Shown: in pieces, positions 31,721 through 44,747 of the stretch
Layout of the letters: every line of letters starts with the position of its first letter
How positions within the stretch are numbered: the first letter of the stretch is position 1
Assembly (NCBI GenBank): GCA_032821775.1
Contig: JAVLRN010000007.1
Span: forward strand, 1,364,001 to 1,428,000
Source of the DNA: Sanguinoderma infundibulare
Lineage: Eukaryota > Basidiomycota > Agaricomycetes > Polyporales > Polyporaceae
Direction of reading: 5' to 3'
DNA length: 64,000 nt
The notes under the pieces: generated by a model
Databases searched by the model: none
What the model was told of the DNA's origin: nothing
What the model saw: the letters and a program-made list of their open reading frames with translations, nothing else
Position numbers and translations under genes: made by a program

Positions 31721-34700
31721 TTATAAATCTACATCATCCTCGGGTTCCGCAGCGACCCCGTCTTCGTTCCAAATCTCTAAGAACTGTGGAAGGTATCAGA
31801 CACAGCGACCGAAGACGCAGATGTGGACATACTTTAGCAGATTGAACGTCCAAATCCTCACTGGTCACCATCGGAACGGTAGCGAACGGAAGGGACTCCC
31901 ACGACAAGGGTCGTTCATGCTTTCGGGTCGCAGGCCTGTCGCCTACAGCACTTTTCTTCCCGATAACGAACTTGGCGCATTTCCTAACAGCACAGCACCG
32001 TCAGCGATGACAAACATCACATAGACAACAACTACGCATACTCTTCCGATAGTCCGTAGAGCGTCTTGAGATGCGCCCTCAACAGCATTATCATCGCCAC
32101 GATCACCGAGCTGCGCATCATTCCGAAATCCCGGCAGCGGGCCGAAGAGATAGAACCCTGAAGAGGCCGGGGCTGGCCCATCTGCGGCACCTCGGAGTCC
32201 ACGTCCATGGCTGTTGCCGACACGAAAGGAAGGCCTGGCGTTTGCGGGGCATGGTTGGGACCGTGGAGCTGACTGAGAAAATGCGATGGTGAGAGAATCT
32301 CGACCAACTGCATTCCTGCCGTAGATAGAACCGACGTAAGGGATTTGGTGACAGTCAAGACCTCTTCTTGGGTCTTGTAGTCAAACGAGGCAAAGTTCTC
32401 TGCCATGTATCGCGTGAACTCGACATCATCCTAAACATCGTGTCAGTCTAATTGGCAAGCCATGAACCGAACGTGAAGCTACCTGTGAAGACTTCCCAAG
32501 CTCCACATCGAATACCTTGACCAAGGCTCGGAGAAAGTCCTGTCGTGTCGCACGCTTCTCACGAGCGAGCGTATACCACCGATGTAGCAGTGCGGATGAC
32601 CCCGGATTCATACGGTAACCCTTCACTGCTCCCGGAGTGAGTCGTTTCTGGTAATCGAAGGAGGCGCGCGCACTGTTGACGTAACGAGCATTCAAGAGAG
32701 AAGTATGCTTCGCATGGAGGATAGCATGCAACGCGCTTGCCCTAGCACTGAGATGGTGGTTTGGGCTGGTCTCGAGTGCCACAATGATGGGGAACGACTG
32801 GAGAGGATGAGCTAGTCCTTGCTTGATGGTGAACGTGAGGATGTCAACGGCAGCAGACTGGATCTGTGCGGTCTGTGACAGGGCGGAATCAAGGATATTG
32901 TCCAGGTAACGTTGAACAATAGCAGAGCTGACTCTGCTTCAGATTGTGAGTATAAAAGCATCGGTCCCATGAGGAGGACGCTGACCCTGAGTCTGCAAAG
33001 CCATCAGTGTTCCCGATGAGCTCCTCCATATTGACTTTGCCTGTGGCCACCTTGCCCTTCGTACTTGCCGAAGCTGTGAAACAATTAGCAGCTTATCTTA
33101 CATCTATGTCTAGTCACGCCATACCTTTCTCGTTGGCAGTGTGCTTCGCTGCATCCGCGATCAAGAAGTCCTGTAGAATCTTCAAGAGGCGACCACGTAT
33201 GTCCTCCTCCGGGGACGAGAAGATCCCGTCCATGATCTTAGCAGAAGACTCTGCAGTCATCAACGAGGGTTGCGCACGGAACAAGAAACCTGGAACAAAC
33301 AGTGTCAAGGAGAAGTAGGCCTCATGGCAAATGTTACGTACCTAGGCATTGTAAGATCCGGCCTCGCAAGACTTGGTCCTCGTACTTCTCGTAAAGCTTG
33401 AGAAGGCACATGTACACGTGTTCTATCACAGAACCCTGATCCGTAATGGTTGTGGCGTGGTTAACGAAAAAGAATGCATTGCTCGTACCTTCGTAATCTT
33501 GTCAATCTCGTCTTTGAACTCTGATAAGAGATGGCTGATTTAGGGCAAAAGGGTCCAAGACGGGGGCGAGGGAACTCACTCTCTTCCTCTGCGCGAAGAC
33601 GGTCGAAGTTACAATGCTCGCACAACAGAGACGTGATGAACAGCAATATGACAAGCGCGCGTGGCTCAGCCGAAGGGGCGGCAGATTTCTGAATACTCTG
33701 CTGCAGGCGAACTGCCGTGACGTCATAAGCGATTAGACAATTGTCATCGAGGAAGTACACACCGTTACACGATCGCAACAGTGCCAATAGGCGGGCGAAG
33801 TCATGCGTGAGATGATGTACAGTAGCACATATGCACGCGACAGTCTCTTGAAGGCCCTGCATATATATAAAGTTAGAGTATGTGACAAGGATGGATCTAT
33901 GGACCATACTATCAAGCCTGCGGCGACAGACGGCTTGATAATCATAGGTTGAAGAGCCAGCTGTAATTCCTGTCCGAATTTGGCAGCGGTCTTGGGCATG
34001 TGCGGGATAGAAGCTCGGAAGATGCGCAGAAGGTAATCTGATGTCGTCTGCTCTTCCGCCTGCGGATACATGGTAAAATTGCAGCTCACGAACTGCTTTT
34101 GCGTATGGTGGACTTACCGTGGTCGCATTCTTCAGATATGGTAACAGGGTTGCGGCATTTGACCCAGAAAGCACCGCTGGGTATGCAGACGTGAAGAGGT
34201 AAATGGTCTGCACGCAGTTCAAGACAGTCTGAGATTACGTTAGCGTTGCTTCCTCCACACGTGGACGGTGTAGTACTTACAAACCCAGGCAGGTCTGAAG
34301 CATCCACAAGGCCATCGATCAAGGTCTCGCAGACCTCCACGTATCGTTGGTGCAGGGCAGACCTATCGTGCTCGGACTTGTCCGCCATGATACGATGTAG
34401 GAGGTCTTCGAGGGGCGACTGCCTATCCTTGAACTGGGCGGCGACACCCATGATGATGGCTACTTTAGTCAGCAACTCCGTCTTATTATCTTGAGAGGAC
34501 TTGGGCGCTATGGTGGTGCTGATGAACCAGAGCTCCTCCATAGTCTTGACGGCGAGATCTTTGACGGTGTCGTCCTCGTCGAGCATACGAAGTACGATGC
34601 GGAAGCAGATGTCGATGCGCGCGCTCCTATCTTCCGTGACGCTGTAGTATGCCTTGAGCAACTTGATGACTCGTTTTCGTACGCCCAGACCAGTGTCCGC

Positions 34701-37700
34701 GATACGGTCAGCGATCTTCTGATAGTAATCCGCAGCGAACTTCGGAGAGTCGACCATGTACTTCCCAATGAGCTCCACAGCAGCGTCTCGGACAGCAGGA
34801 GAACTATCCAGCAGATGGGTCTCGATGCCTCTCCTGACGTTAGACGCAGACAGGATGCTGGGATCGCTGGTGACGATCTGACCAAGGGCTTTCAGTGCCT
34901 TTGTCCTCATGAACACCGGAGGAGCATCCAATGCCTGCAAGACCACCGCCAAAACCGGGTTGAAGGAATTCCTTAGGCTCTGACAGGTCCCGATCTCCTC
35001 GGACAGTCGATCAATCCTTGCGACCTCCTCCTGCGAAGTCCTACAGAGGGTACCAACGCTCAGCACACCGTTCTGTTAGTGTAGATAAAAGGCTTACCCG
35101 AGCTCGAAGACGTCTCCAGACGGGTCTTCCCAAATCTCGCGCATGGCAGTCTTGAACTGCTTCGCCAGCGACCTGACGGCCTTGCGATCAATCTCCGCGT
35201 TTTCCGAGAGGATCTTCTCGCAATTCTGCAACACAAGTGCAAGCTCGTGCCCCCACATGACAGCAGTCAGCTCCCGCGCGCTCTGGGTGCAAATCAATGA
35301 CAATTCTGATGCATTACGATAGCGTAACTCACATCGAATGCCTGGTCCTCAGAAGATCGTCTGCACAGGTTGTTCTGTAGATCCTGATGGGCGGCAACGA
35401 GTTGCTGTAGCTTGTCAGCGTCGAAGGCGTTCATAATCTAGGAGGCCGTTAGCATGTGTCAACCTTGTCTTCATCATACCCTGCTCACTTCATCTAGGGG
35501 CACCAGCCCCGAGTCGCTGGAGTCACGCTTGAACTTCAGGGTGCTCGTGCGAAGATGCGCAGCGATGACGCCTAAATGATCGAGAGCAAGCGTCCTGATC
35601 GCGTTGTTGTCATTCTGTGAGGTCGACTTGATGTCGTCCAACGAGGACACCTAAGACAGAATGCGATCAACATTATATCAAACACGACAGAGCGGTTCTT
35701 ACTGACCATAAACTTGCAGATCAGACCCAGAATCAGACTAGCGGCAGGCCATTCCGGCCAGAACAGAACAGCGAGAAGGTCCGAGATGAGGTTATCGAAA
35801 ATCGCACGGTACTCAGCTTCGTTGGAGTTCTTGGTAGTCTTGGTCTTGCCCGACCTATATGCTAGTCAGTGGCTGCCATACGCGTGCGCGAGGATACGTA
35901 CCTCTGAGTCAGAAAGATGATGATCGTCTTTGCAGCTTTCGTCGCAGAATCCAGTCCCGACGCGTATAGTCGAATCTCTTCTCTGTCGTGCTCATCTAGC
36001 CAAGGCGTTTTCTGCGGCTGCTCGTTGAAGCTTTCCTGGCGACGAAGTGCGAGTGCCTGCTCTCGCGCCTTACGGATCCCCTTCGCCTCTACGCGCACGT
36101 CGTGCCCCGAAGTCTGCACGAGCTGCATAAGGAGTGCGGACACTGTCCGAATTGACCGACCATCCCGCAGTCTAGCAGGGTTTCGTTGTTAATGCAAGAT
36201 AAGATATAGAGACAAGCGCATACCGGAACTGCCCCGCTCGTTGCTTGGTGTCTGATAGCTTGATGAGAGATGACAAGATTTCTTCGATAATCCACGGCCG
36301 CTGGTCTTCATGGTTCGCGAAGATCTGTAAGTTACCACATCAGCTCTCATTGTCGTTGGGCATCCAATCTTGTAATTATAACTCACACTCCGGATGAGCG
36401 CTAGAGCGTCCAGCCGCAGCGCCCTCATCGCTGGTCCTCCCAGCGCAGTGATCACGCCACTAGTGACAGAAGTCTTCTTGCCCTTGCCCTCGCCTTCCGC
36501 CTCAACGACAAAGAAGGGACCGATAGCGATGTACACGGCCTGTATGATAATGCTCTCGCTCATCGCCATAGTGTCTGCGCATATCAAGTCGTTGATCCTC
36601 GGCAGAATGGAAGATACAGCCTGGAAGATTTCGCTAAGGAGTTGACGAAGCATGCTGCCTGGCGACGCGGACAGCTGGATGAGCTCTCGCAGAAGGCCTG
36701 GGAGCTGCGCATCGGCAAGAGACGCCTCCACAAACGGGTACAGGATCTTCGTCAGGTGATTCTTGACTGTGGCGAGCGAAGCGGTAATGAGCTCCTCGGA
36801 GTACAGCTACAACAGGTAACATGAGTTCAATAATGCCATAAAGGTGAACGCGACTGGGTACCTGTTTCGGCAGTCTATCACTACCAAGCAGCGCGACACA
36901 GCAATCTGCCGCCAATACACTGTCCCTTGCAAGTTCGAGCGTCCTCGTCAAGTTCTCTATATCCTGCTCTGTGACAGCTTGCTGCTCCGCAGGTGGCTCG
37001 TCCACGTCCATGGCATCCCCGTCATCGGGACCTCCAGGCGTTTGCGACTTCGAGCGTCTGCTCTCTGCTTGCGCCTTCTTGCTGTTGACGGCCTTCTTAC
37101 CCTTAGTGGTTTTTGGCAAACTCGCCCCTCCCCCCGCAGCGCTCGGGAAAGGGTCAAGATCCTCTCCAGCACGGATGCTCCGCTCGAGCATCTTCAGAAT
37201 ACGCGAAAGTGTGGCGGTGTCAATGTCCGCCATGCGGCCCTTGAACCTAGGCGTGCTTTGAGAATGACCATCGCGGGAGTTTATGCGATGGCGCTTGTTA
37301 GGACGCGAGACCTTGGTTATGTGCGTGATGAGCTTGCGGACAAGATTAGGATGAAGCAGCGGTGGAGAACTGGGCACGGAAAGAGGTGAAAACCAGTCCA
37401 GAGGGAGATCTTCGGCCTCGATGTCTGGCGGCAGACCATCCTCCGCTTCGAAAATATCCTCGAGAAGCGTGGCAAGCTTTTCTATAGGAGCTGAACAGAA
37501 CATCAGATCAACATGAGACAGGATGCGTATATGCGCGAAAACGCCAACCTCTCTCATCTCTGTCCCCGGTCGCTCGCTTGACAGACGATTTTGCGCCGGC
37601 GCTACTTGGGCCCAATGAAAGTGGGGTAGAGTCCTCATCGCTCCCAAAGCCTCCCAAGTCTTCATCCTCGTCACCTGTCTTCACCTTGCCCTTTCCTTTG

Positions 37701-39154
37701 GCGCTCAATGTCGTCGTGGTAATGACGACCTCCGGACGCTCCTTCTTCTGCGACGTCGGCGTGTGATACGCTTTGGGATGCGGGGGTACGGCTACATACG
37801 GCTGAGAGTTCGGCCCAGATGAAAATCCGGACCCGGAGCTAGAAGACGAGGGGGCAGGTCTATGATGGTTCGAACCATGCGCCACCGGGGCGTGCGGCCT
37901 CTTCTGCTTCGAGGGAGTTGGAATGACGATCTCGAAAGACGACTGCTTTCGACTAACCTGCGGACGCGGAGGAGTCTGCTGATGCTGGGCATTCTGTCGC
38001 TGTTGGGACTGCAATGTTCGCGGCTGCCCGTGGTGTTGCTGGGGCTGCTGCCTCTGATGTTGGTACTGGGGCAATTGTTGATGATTCCGAGGCTGCAGGG
38101 GAGACGGCGGCGGCCGGTTGCGGTCCGCGACCTGCATGCGCTTCATACTTGGAGAGTCGAGGTAGTGCTCGACCTTCCGCTTCCTTGGGGTGACCTTCAA
38201 GTTGTCCGGTTCCGGGCGCGAGATTTCAAGAGGGTCTGGGCTGCCAAGATCAACAATAGGAATATCGGCCAGAGGAATCGGCTGCGAACGCGATTGCTGG
38301 GCCTGCGGGGGCCCTGGTTGAAGAGGCGGGGGTGGTGGTTGCTGGTGGTACCGCACGGGCTGGGCAGCTGCAGGGGTACGCTGTGGTGGTTGAACGGGCG
38401 TCTGGTTGAGGAAATTATTGAAAAATGCCGGGGAGTCTTTTGGCTGATAGACCTGGCGTGGAGGTCTAGGAGGGGGAGGTCCGAGGGCATTGGCCAGCGA
38501 GGAAGAAGACGCGGACATGCTAGGGAGCGGAGGAGTGGGGTATGATGCAGACGGGGATGCGTGCTGAATTACGGACTGCGCGAAAGAAGGCGTCTGGTAG
38601 GCGGAGTGGCGGGACAAGATGGGAGACCATTGTGAAGGCGATTGGTAGTTGGCGTACATTCTGATGTGCTTTAGCAAATGAGGGACGGAGGTAAGGGCAA
38701 GGAAGATACACACGGTCCCTGTCCAGCTAGATGGTAAACGACTTCTTCCCTCGTTTTCTCCCAATACTCTCCAGCAAACGAGGGCTGCTGTTGACTCGTG
38801 ATATGTGCGAATTCTGGCGCATATTCCGGATACTGGGGGTATCTGGACTGGTAGTAAGAAGAATTGGATGGGACGGAGGTGTAAGGCTGGACGTAGGAAG
38901 TCGGCGCAGCGGATATAGAGAGATTCCCTAAATGCCTTGCAACTAGAGGGTGTTATAGATGAGCATACAGTGAAAGCAATAGGACTATTTAACGGACCAT
39001 GATTGGCAGGGGTCGCGGAGCCATAAGGATACTGGGCGAGGAGCTGATGGGACTCCTGAACGGCGTCGGTGGCAGGGTTGTGTTGAGAGAGATCTTGAGA
39101 ACCATACTGCCTCGTCTGGTGATGTTGGTGGGGATGATATGGATGGCCGTTCAT
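31721..39154 (-). CDS. SCC2: Cohesin loader subunit Scc2/Mis4/NIPBL (Rad9 in Coprinopsis)
   Basis: This 7.4-kb multi-exon gene codes for roughly 2,000 residues. The start is [20 protein letters not shown]. The disordered N-terminal part of ~550 residues is rich in Gln and Pro and presumably binds the partner Scc4. A splice near 37560-37500 joins it (GDRDER) to [23 protein letters not shown] repeats follow, with the highly conserved block [42 protein letters not shown] and [15 protein letters not shown] at about 34900-34590. The C-terminal part (32.0-33.5 kb) fits the Nipped-B C-terminal region. The tail after about 31950 is short and acidic, ending EPEDDVDL. Scc2 loads cohesin onto DNA and activates its ATPase. 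No break was noticed in the segments examined. Confidence 0.88.
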
Positions 39155-39573
39155 CGGTGCGGAGGGCGACGAGGGCAGCGGGAAGCTCTGGCAAGACTCG
39201 GAGCAGACACGACGCGACCACCCGCCTGGCCGTCTCCACAGCCGCCCGACGTCGACGCGCCTCCACCGCGTACAGGTCACACCAGTCACACCGCCCTCGC
39301 CGCCACCTCGCCTCCATTCAGCCACCTCAGCCCGCTCCCTTCCCTCATGCTGCAGCATTCACACCTCAATATTCAGCGACCGGATGCGAAAAAAGCATGT
39401 CCAAAAATCATTCATACCAGTAGCCGACAGTCGTCCTACAACAGCACTACACTACCGCTACTACGACAAAAGTGCACCAAAATATCCAATAAGTCATCTC
39501 CAAACAACATAGGGAACACTAGTCATTATAAGGTCGTGATCAGCTCATAACAGGTCATAAGTGGCGTAACATG
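39155..39573. promoter_or_regulatory. SCC2 upstream region
   Basis: The region lies between the SCC2 start and the stop of the next minus-strand gene. It should contain the SCC2 promoter. No motif stands out. Confidence 0.4.
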
Positions 39574-41470
39574 CTACCGCTTCGGTGAACCCGCACCAGC
39601 ACCATCCCTCTGATGCTGGAATCCGTGTCCTGCTTTATTCTTCACATCGCTCCAGAACGCATCCCAATCGTGCCCTCGATGTCGCGGGTGCTCCGCTCCT
39701 GGCGTAAGTGGAGGTGTCGAAGGCGGGAGCCCCTCCGTAGCGCGTGAATTCCGTACAAACGCCTCCTGTTGTGCAGCGTTCACCCGCTCAATCGCCTTGA
39801 TGAGCGAAGGCGTCGCGGGCACTGGAGAAAACACCGGCCCAGTCAGCGTGTTGGATGAACCCGTGCCTGCTTGCGACATCGAGGATGACGGGTGCTTGAG
39901 ACTATGCCGGCGAATGAAGTCTGGTGTCCACTTCTCTCCGTCCTTGCCCCCAAACCGCCCAATCGTAACGTCCTGCTCCTCCTCAGGTAGCGGGTCATCC
40001 TCCACCTTCTTCACGATCGCCTTCAAATCCTTCGTCGGCTGCTCCTCGGTAAGCGTAGCCATCGAGTCAGACCTTGTCGGTGACCTCACAAATGGCGGCG
40101 CAGGCTTCTTCAGATCCTCGTCCTCGGAGTCCGACGCGCCATACGGGTCCAGCGGGTCGAACTTGATCAACTCCCTCGTACGCTGACGGCCCTTCACTCC
40201 TGGCCGCCGCTCTTTCCGTAGATACTCTGGCGGAGGTGTAAACCTGCGCGTCTTGTCGTCGCGTACAGTGCGAGAGCCAGAAAGGGACTGCTTCTTATAC
40301 AGTTTGAGAGGCGAGTCAGGGATGGGTGCCTTGAGGTCTGCATCAGTGGGGAAAATGATGTCCCCGTCAATGGGGTCCGCGGCAGTCTTGTGACCAAAAT
40401 GACGAGTCCAAAACGACTGCAGAGGCTGGAACTGGCCGGCGCGGTCATTGGCATTAGGCAGAGTGGCGGCATAGTCCGCAAGATAGCTATCCCATTTCTG
40501 GTGACGGAATGTCAACGCTAGATAGCGCAAGCACACAAGATGTACTCACCTCGTCTGGATTCTCCCCAAGCTTTCGTTTCAAGAACCAATCTGTCCCGAC
40601 GCCAATGAGGGCGAAGAGGCAAAACGCCGCACTAAGTCCCTTCTCTTGGGTGGTACCCCAGTTACTTCCATCCTTGACCCACAACCTATCCCAGACCTCG
40701 ACCCAAGGCGGAACGTTGGCAAGAAGGGCAATGGATTGTACGGTGCCAAATGCGCCGACGGAAGCCATGCCAAGCCGGACGAAAGTGTGTTGTGTGCGGA
40801 CGATCGGAAGGAGACACATTATCGAGCCTATGGGAGTAAAGATGGCAACGAGGACGAGACGAGTAAGGAGGGAGGGATGGAGGACGACGCCAAAGGCGAG
40901 AGCGAATGTGGCGCTATAAGAACCAACAAGACGATCAGCACGAAGTTGGGCCACAATTGGGGTCGCGACGGGAAAACATACTATCCAGCGATACCGGCAA
41001 ATGCGAGAGCGGCGAGTCGCCACCTCGCGGCGACTATGGCACCAGCAACGGCTGCCAGCAGCCAGACGGCGAGAAAGGCTCCAGAGCTGAGCGGTTTGGA
41101 CGAGGAAGAGACGTTGGGGATGAGGAGAGCGAGGAAGGTGGTGAGATGGACTGTGAGTCGTTAGTGGGTCGATCAGGTGGGGATCTGCGTGAAACGTACC
41201 TCCGAAGACGAAGCCCAAGGCGGTACCACCTATGCCACCCTCTATCCTAAAAATCTTCTTGAACAACACCTCTGCATGTTGGATCCTGGTCGTCTCGAGT
41301 GGCTGAAGTGCGTCATAGCGTGGTGCAAACGCCCGTGTACGATCGAGCGTGAGGAATGCGCCGGCGAAGGTTAGAAGAAGGGACAGGAAGAACAAGGGCA
41401 GGGTATAGGCTAGGAGAAACGAAGACGAGGGCAGGAGGGACGAGAGAGTGGTTTGGGAGAGAGCGGACAT
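39574..41470 (-). CDS. Multi-pass membrane protein, DUF4203/TMEM198-like
   Basis: The start MSALSQTTLSSLLPSSSFLL leads into hydrophobic segments (LPLFFLSLLLTFAGAFLTL). After an intron (about 41202-41150) come more: FLALLIPNV, AVWLLAAVAGAIVAA, LVLVAIFTPIGSIMCLLPI, RLGMASVGAFGTVQSIALLA and AAFCLFALIGVGTDWFLKRK. About seven or eight membrane passes fit the DUF4203/TMEM198 group. A long soluble, charged tail of about 320 residues follows from about 40500 (KWDSYLADYAATLPNAND onward). It is rich in Pro/Ser/Asp/Glu and ends GAGAGSPKR. The function in fungi is unknown. The membrane part is split by at least three short introns, and its exact exon ends were not all fixed. Confidence 0.7.
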
Positions 41471-41887
41471 GGCGAATGAAGGCTCCGAGGCCTGAATGGA
41501 GATTGACGGGCTGGAGTCTTGAAACAGTGAGCGTACCGGTTGGGAGCCGCACTATGGGTGACGGGGACGCGGTCTCCTCGAGCGCAGGTGGCCTGGCGCG
41601 GGTGGCAGAGGAGGGTCGGGTGGGACTGCCCGAACGATAAGGGCGAGGAGGAAGGGAGAGGGAGGCGGAGGCGGCAAGGAGGACGCTCGAGTGGGTAAGG
41701 CGCCCGTGCTCAGGTGGTCTCGGGAGATGCCGTTGCGGCCGGGGTGAAAATTCAGACTGGTTTGGCTGCAGGGTGGACTCGAGCTAGCGTAGCAGACCTT
41801 TTGCCCATGCTTCGCAACACCGTCTGTTTTCACCTTCTGCTCTATACCAACCACAAGAGGGCGCATCCCTGATCCCCACCTGTCGAC
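41471..41887. promoter_or_regulatory. Divergent promoter between the DUF4203 gene and the DEAH helicase
   Basis: The 417 bp between divergent starts must serve both genes. The plus strand is purine-rich at about 41640-41690, which gives a pyrimidine-rich leader for the minus-strand gene. No TATA box is obvious. Confidence 0.4.
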
Positions 41888-44747
41888 ATGGCCAAAATTT
41901 CCGCTTTGCGCGGCATCCCAAATATCTCCAAGCACAAGTCCCCCCGCAAACGCGCACACAAGCGGGACTATGCTTGGCTTGATGTGTCGGACGATGATCT
42001 CGACGTGAAATCATCAAAGAGGCCGTCCTCCAAGGGCAGCAACAAGTCCGACCATGGCTCCCGGAAAAAACCTCGCTTGTCTGCCGGTCTTCCCGATCCT
42101 TCCGTCAAGGAGTTGCTTCAGCAGCAACAGAGACAGCTCCCCATATACACGGGTATGTGCATTTCTACGCTTTCCTTGCTTTCACCCACCTCTCGTTCTT
42201 TTCAGGCAAGGGCGCTGTCGTCGACGTCATTCGCCAAAACGACGTAACTGTCCTCGTCGGCGAAACCGGATCCGGCAAGACAACTCGTCAGTCGCTTTCC
42301 TCAGACACTACATCCCCTTCACCTCCCAGTGCGACAACGCTCGCATTGTACCTGACCAAATGTTGCCCTTGATCTAGAGGTCCCCCAGTATCTTCTCCAG
42401 GCTGGACTCGCCGGCACTGGCATGATTGCCATCACTCAACCCCGCAAGGTCGCTGCCACATCCCTCGCTTCCCGCGTCGCCCAGGAACAGTCCACACCCG
42501 TTGGTTCCCTTGTTGGGTATTCCGTCCGTTTCGATGAGGCCTGTTCTTCCAACACCCGCATCAAATATGTCACGGACGGCATGCTCGTTCGCGAGCTGCT
42601 CGGAGATCCCCTCCTCTCCCGTTACAGCGTCGTCATCATTGACGAAGCTCACGAACGCACCCTACGCACAGACCTCTTGATCGCAAACCTGAAACCGATA
42701 CTACATGCACGAAACTCGCCTGTCAATGACATCAAAAATGCAGACAAGGGCAAGGGCAAAAACAAGGCAGCCGACAACTGTAACCCCCTCAAAGTCGTGA
42801 TCATGAGTGCCACGCTAGAAGCCGAGAAGTTTAGCAAGTTCTTTGGCGGGTGCGTGTCGCCTCCCTCTCCCTTCCATTCACCTGTTCCTCTCTCTTGTCA
42901 CTCTGGCTCTCCCATCAAGACCAATTCCGTCCGGCCTTATTCATTCTTCGTGGTCCGCCTCGTTCTCTGAACCGTATCGGCTGATCTCTCGGGCCAGTGC
43001 GAAGATCGTGTATGTCAAGGGCCGGCAACACTCAGTTACGATCTGTCATACTGCAACAAGTCAGCCTGATTATGTCGACGCGGCCCTGCGGACATTCTTC
43101 CAGATCCACACGGACCGACCGGCAGGGGATGTCCTCATTTTCCTCCCTGGTCAAGAGGACATTGAGTCCTTAGAGAAGTCTATTCAGCTTTATGCCAACC
43201 AATTACCGAAAGATACTGCCTCGGTAAGTCCGGTTGACGCATATTGCCAAGTAGTCACCTATTCACCTTGCATTCTGCTTATGTGCTCCGCGTGTACCAA
43301 ATATATGATCCAGGTTGTAATATGTCCTATGTTCGCGGCCTTGCCTCCCGGTCAACAGGGGAAGATATTTTCATCGACCCCAGCCGGCATGCGCAAATGC
43401 ATATTGGCAACGAACATTGCGGAAACATCTATTACTATTCCCGGGGTGAAGTATGTGATCGACACAGGTAAATGCAAGGAGAAGAGCCATGTCGCAAAAC
43501 AATCCGGCGTCGGTGAGTAGCATCCCCGGTACACATACGCGCCGTGGTTAATACTAGGTAATGTGTACCTCAGGTTTCGATACCCTCCTGACAAGAGATA
43601 TCACTCAGTCCTCCGCCGTTCAACGGGCTGGCCGTGCAGGTCGTGAGGTTGGTCCCCCTTGCCCTGCCCAACGCCTCAGAGTCTCATCGCACCTGTAGGG
43701 CAAAGGCTTTTGCTTCCGGCTGTACACTGAAGACGCATTCAACGCCCTGCCTATTACCGCCGAACCGGAGATCCGCCGATGCACGCTTTCCTCGAGCCTC
43801 CTGCAGCTCCGGTGCCTTTCTCAATACCTCGAAGACCTCGAGTTCATGGACAAGCCCGACCAGGAATCAATATGCTTCGCTCTCAAAACCCTCTTCCTCC
43901 TTGGCGCCCTCGACAACCGCAAGACGCTCACACCTCTCGGTCGCAAGATTGCTGCGTTCCCGCTCGAGCCACCGCTCGCTCGCGCGGTGCTCTCCGCGTC
44001 CGAGCTGGGCTGCACCGCAGAGGTGCTGGAGATCGTTGCGGTCCTCTCCTCGTCGTCGAACCTCTTCGTGGACTCGCACGAAGCGCGGGACGCGGCATCC
44101 GATGCCCGCCGGAAACTCCGGCACCTGTCTGGTGACCATCTCACGATTCTGAACGTCGTCCGCGCGTACGAGGACGTGGCGCGGTCGGAGAGTAAGGCCG
44201 GGCGCAGGGACTGGTGCCGGAAGATGTTCCTGAACGAGCGCTGCCTTGCCGAGGCCATCAAAATCCGTGGGCAACTTCGCGACGTGTGCGTGCGGCAGGA
44301 GGTCGACTGGAAGGCGAGCGTTGGCGAGAGCGGAGGGGGGGACGACGGCGAGCGCGCGATATTGCGCGCGATGGCGCAGGGGCTGATGCAGAACGCCGCG
44401 TTCTTGCAGCCGGACGGGTCGTACAAGCAGGCGATGGGCCAGATGGTGAGCTGTCTTGACGCACTTGGCTTTTCGGTCTCAAGGTAGCACTCACCGTGGT
44501 AATTCGTTCTGGAACATTCGTAGATCATGAAGATTCACCCCAGTTCTTCACTCGTCGACAAAAAGGTGGCGGCGATCATATACGACGAGCTCGTACGTCA
44601 CTCGTCTTCCTTGAAGCGCTGAGCGGGGACCTGAAAGGAGATCTGATTGGGCAGGTGTACACTACACATATTTACGCGCGGGGAGTGTCGGCTGTGCAGA
44701 GGAGCTTTATCACCGAGCTCCCCGTGTGGAAACAGCGAACTGGGTGA
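41888..44747 (+). CDS. DHR2: DEAH-box RNA helicase, DHX33/Dhr2-like
   Basis: A basic N-terminal leader (SKHKSPRKRAHKRDYAW) is followed by the full helicase motif set. Motif I is VLVGETGSGKTT, then Ia TQPRKVAA, II DEAH, III SATLE, then VLIFLPGQEDIE, LATNIAETSITIPG, and QRAGRAGR as motif VI. The winged-helix/ratchet part follows (LEDLEFMDKPD, LLGALDN, LTPLGRKIAAFPLEPPLARA) and then the OB-fold region to the stop at 44745-44747. Length (~700 residues) and the short N-terminus fit yeast Dhr2 and human DHX33, nucleolar helicases of small-subunit rRNA processing. At least ten exons are needed; the first are 41888-42152 and 42206-about 42281. Assignment to this subfamily rather than another DEAH group is by overall similarity. 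Confidence 0.85.

Noticed and set aside
38999..39550. A 183-codon plus-strand frame opposite the SCC2 start
   Set aside because: It mirrors the Gln/Pro-rich SCC2 N-terminus and upstream region on the other strand and shows no independent support.
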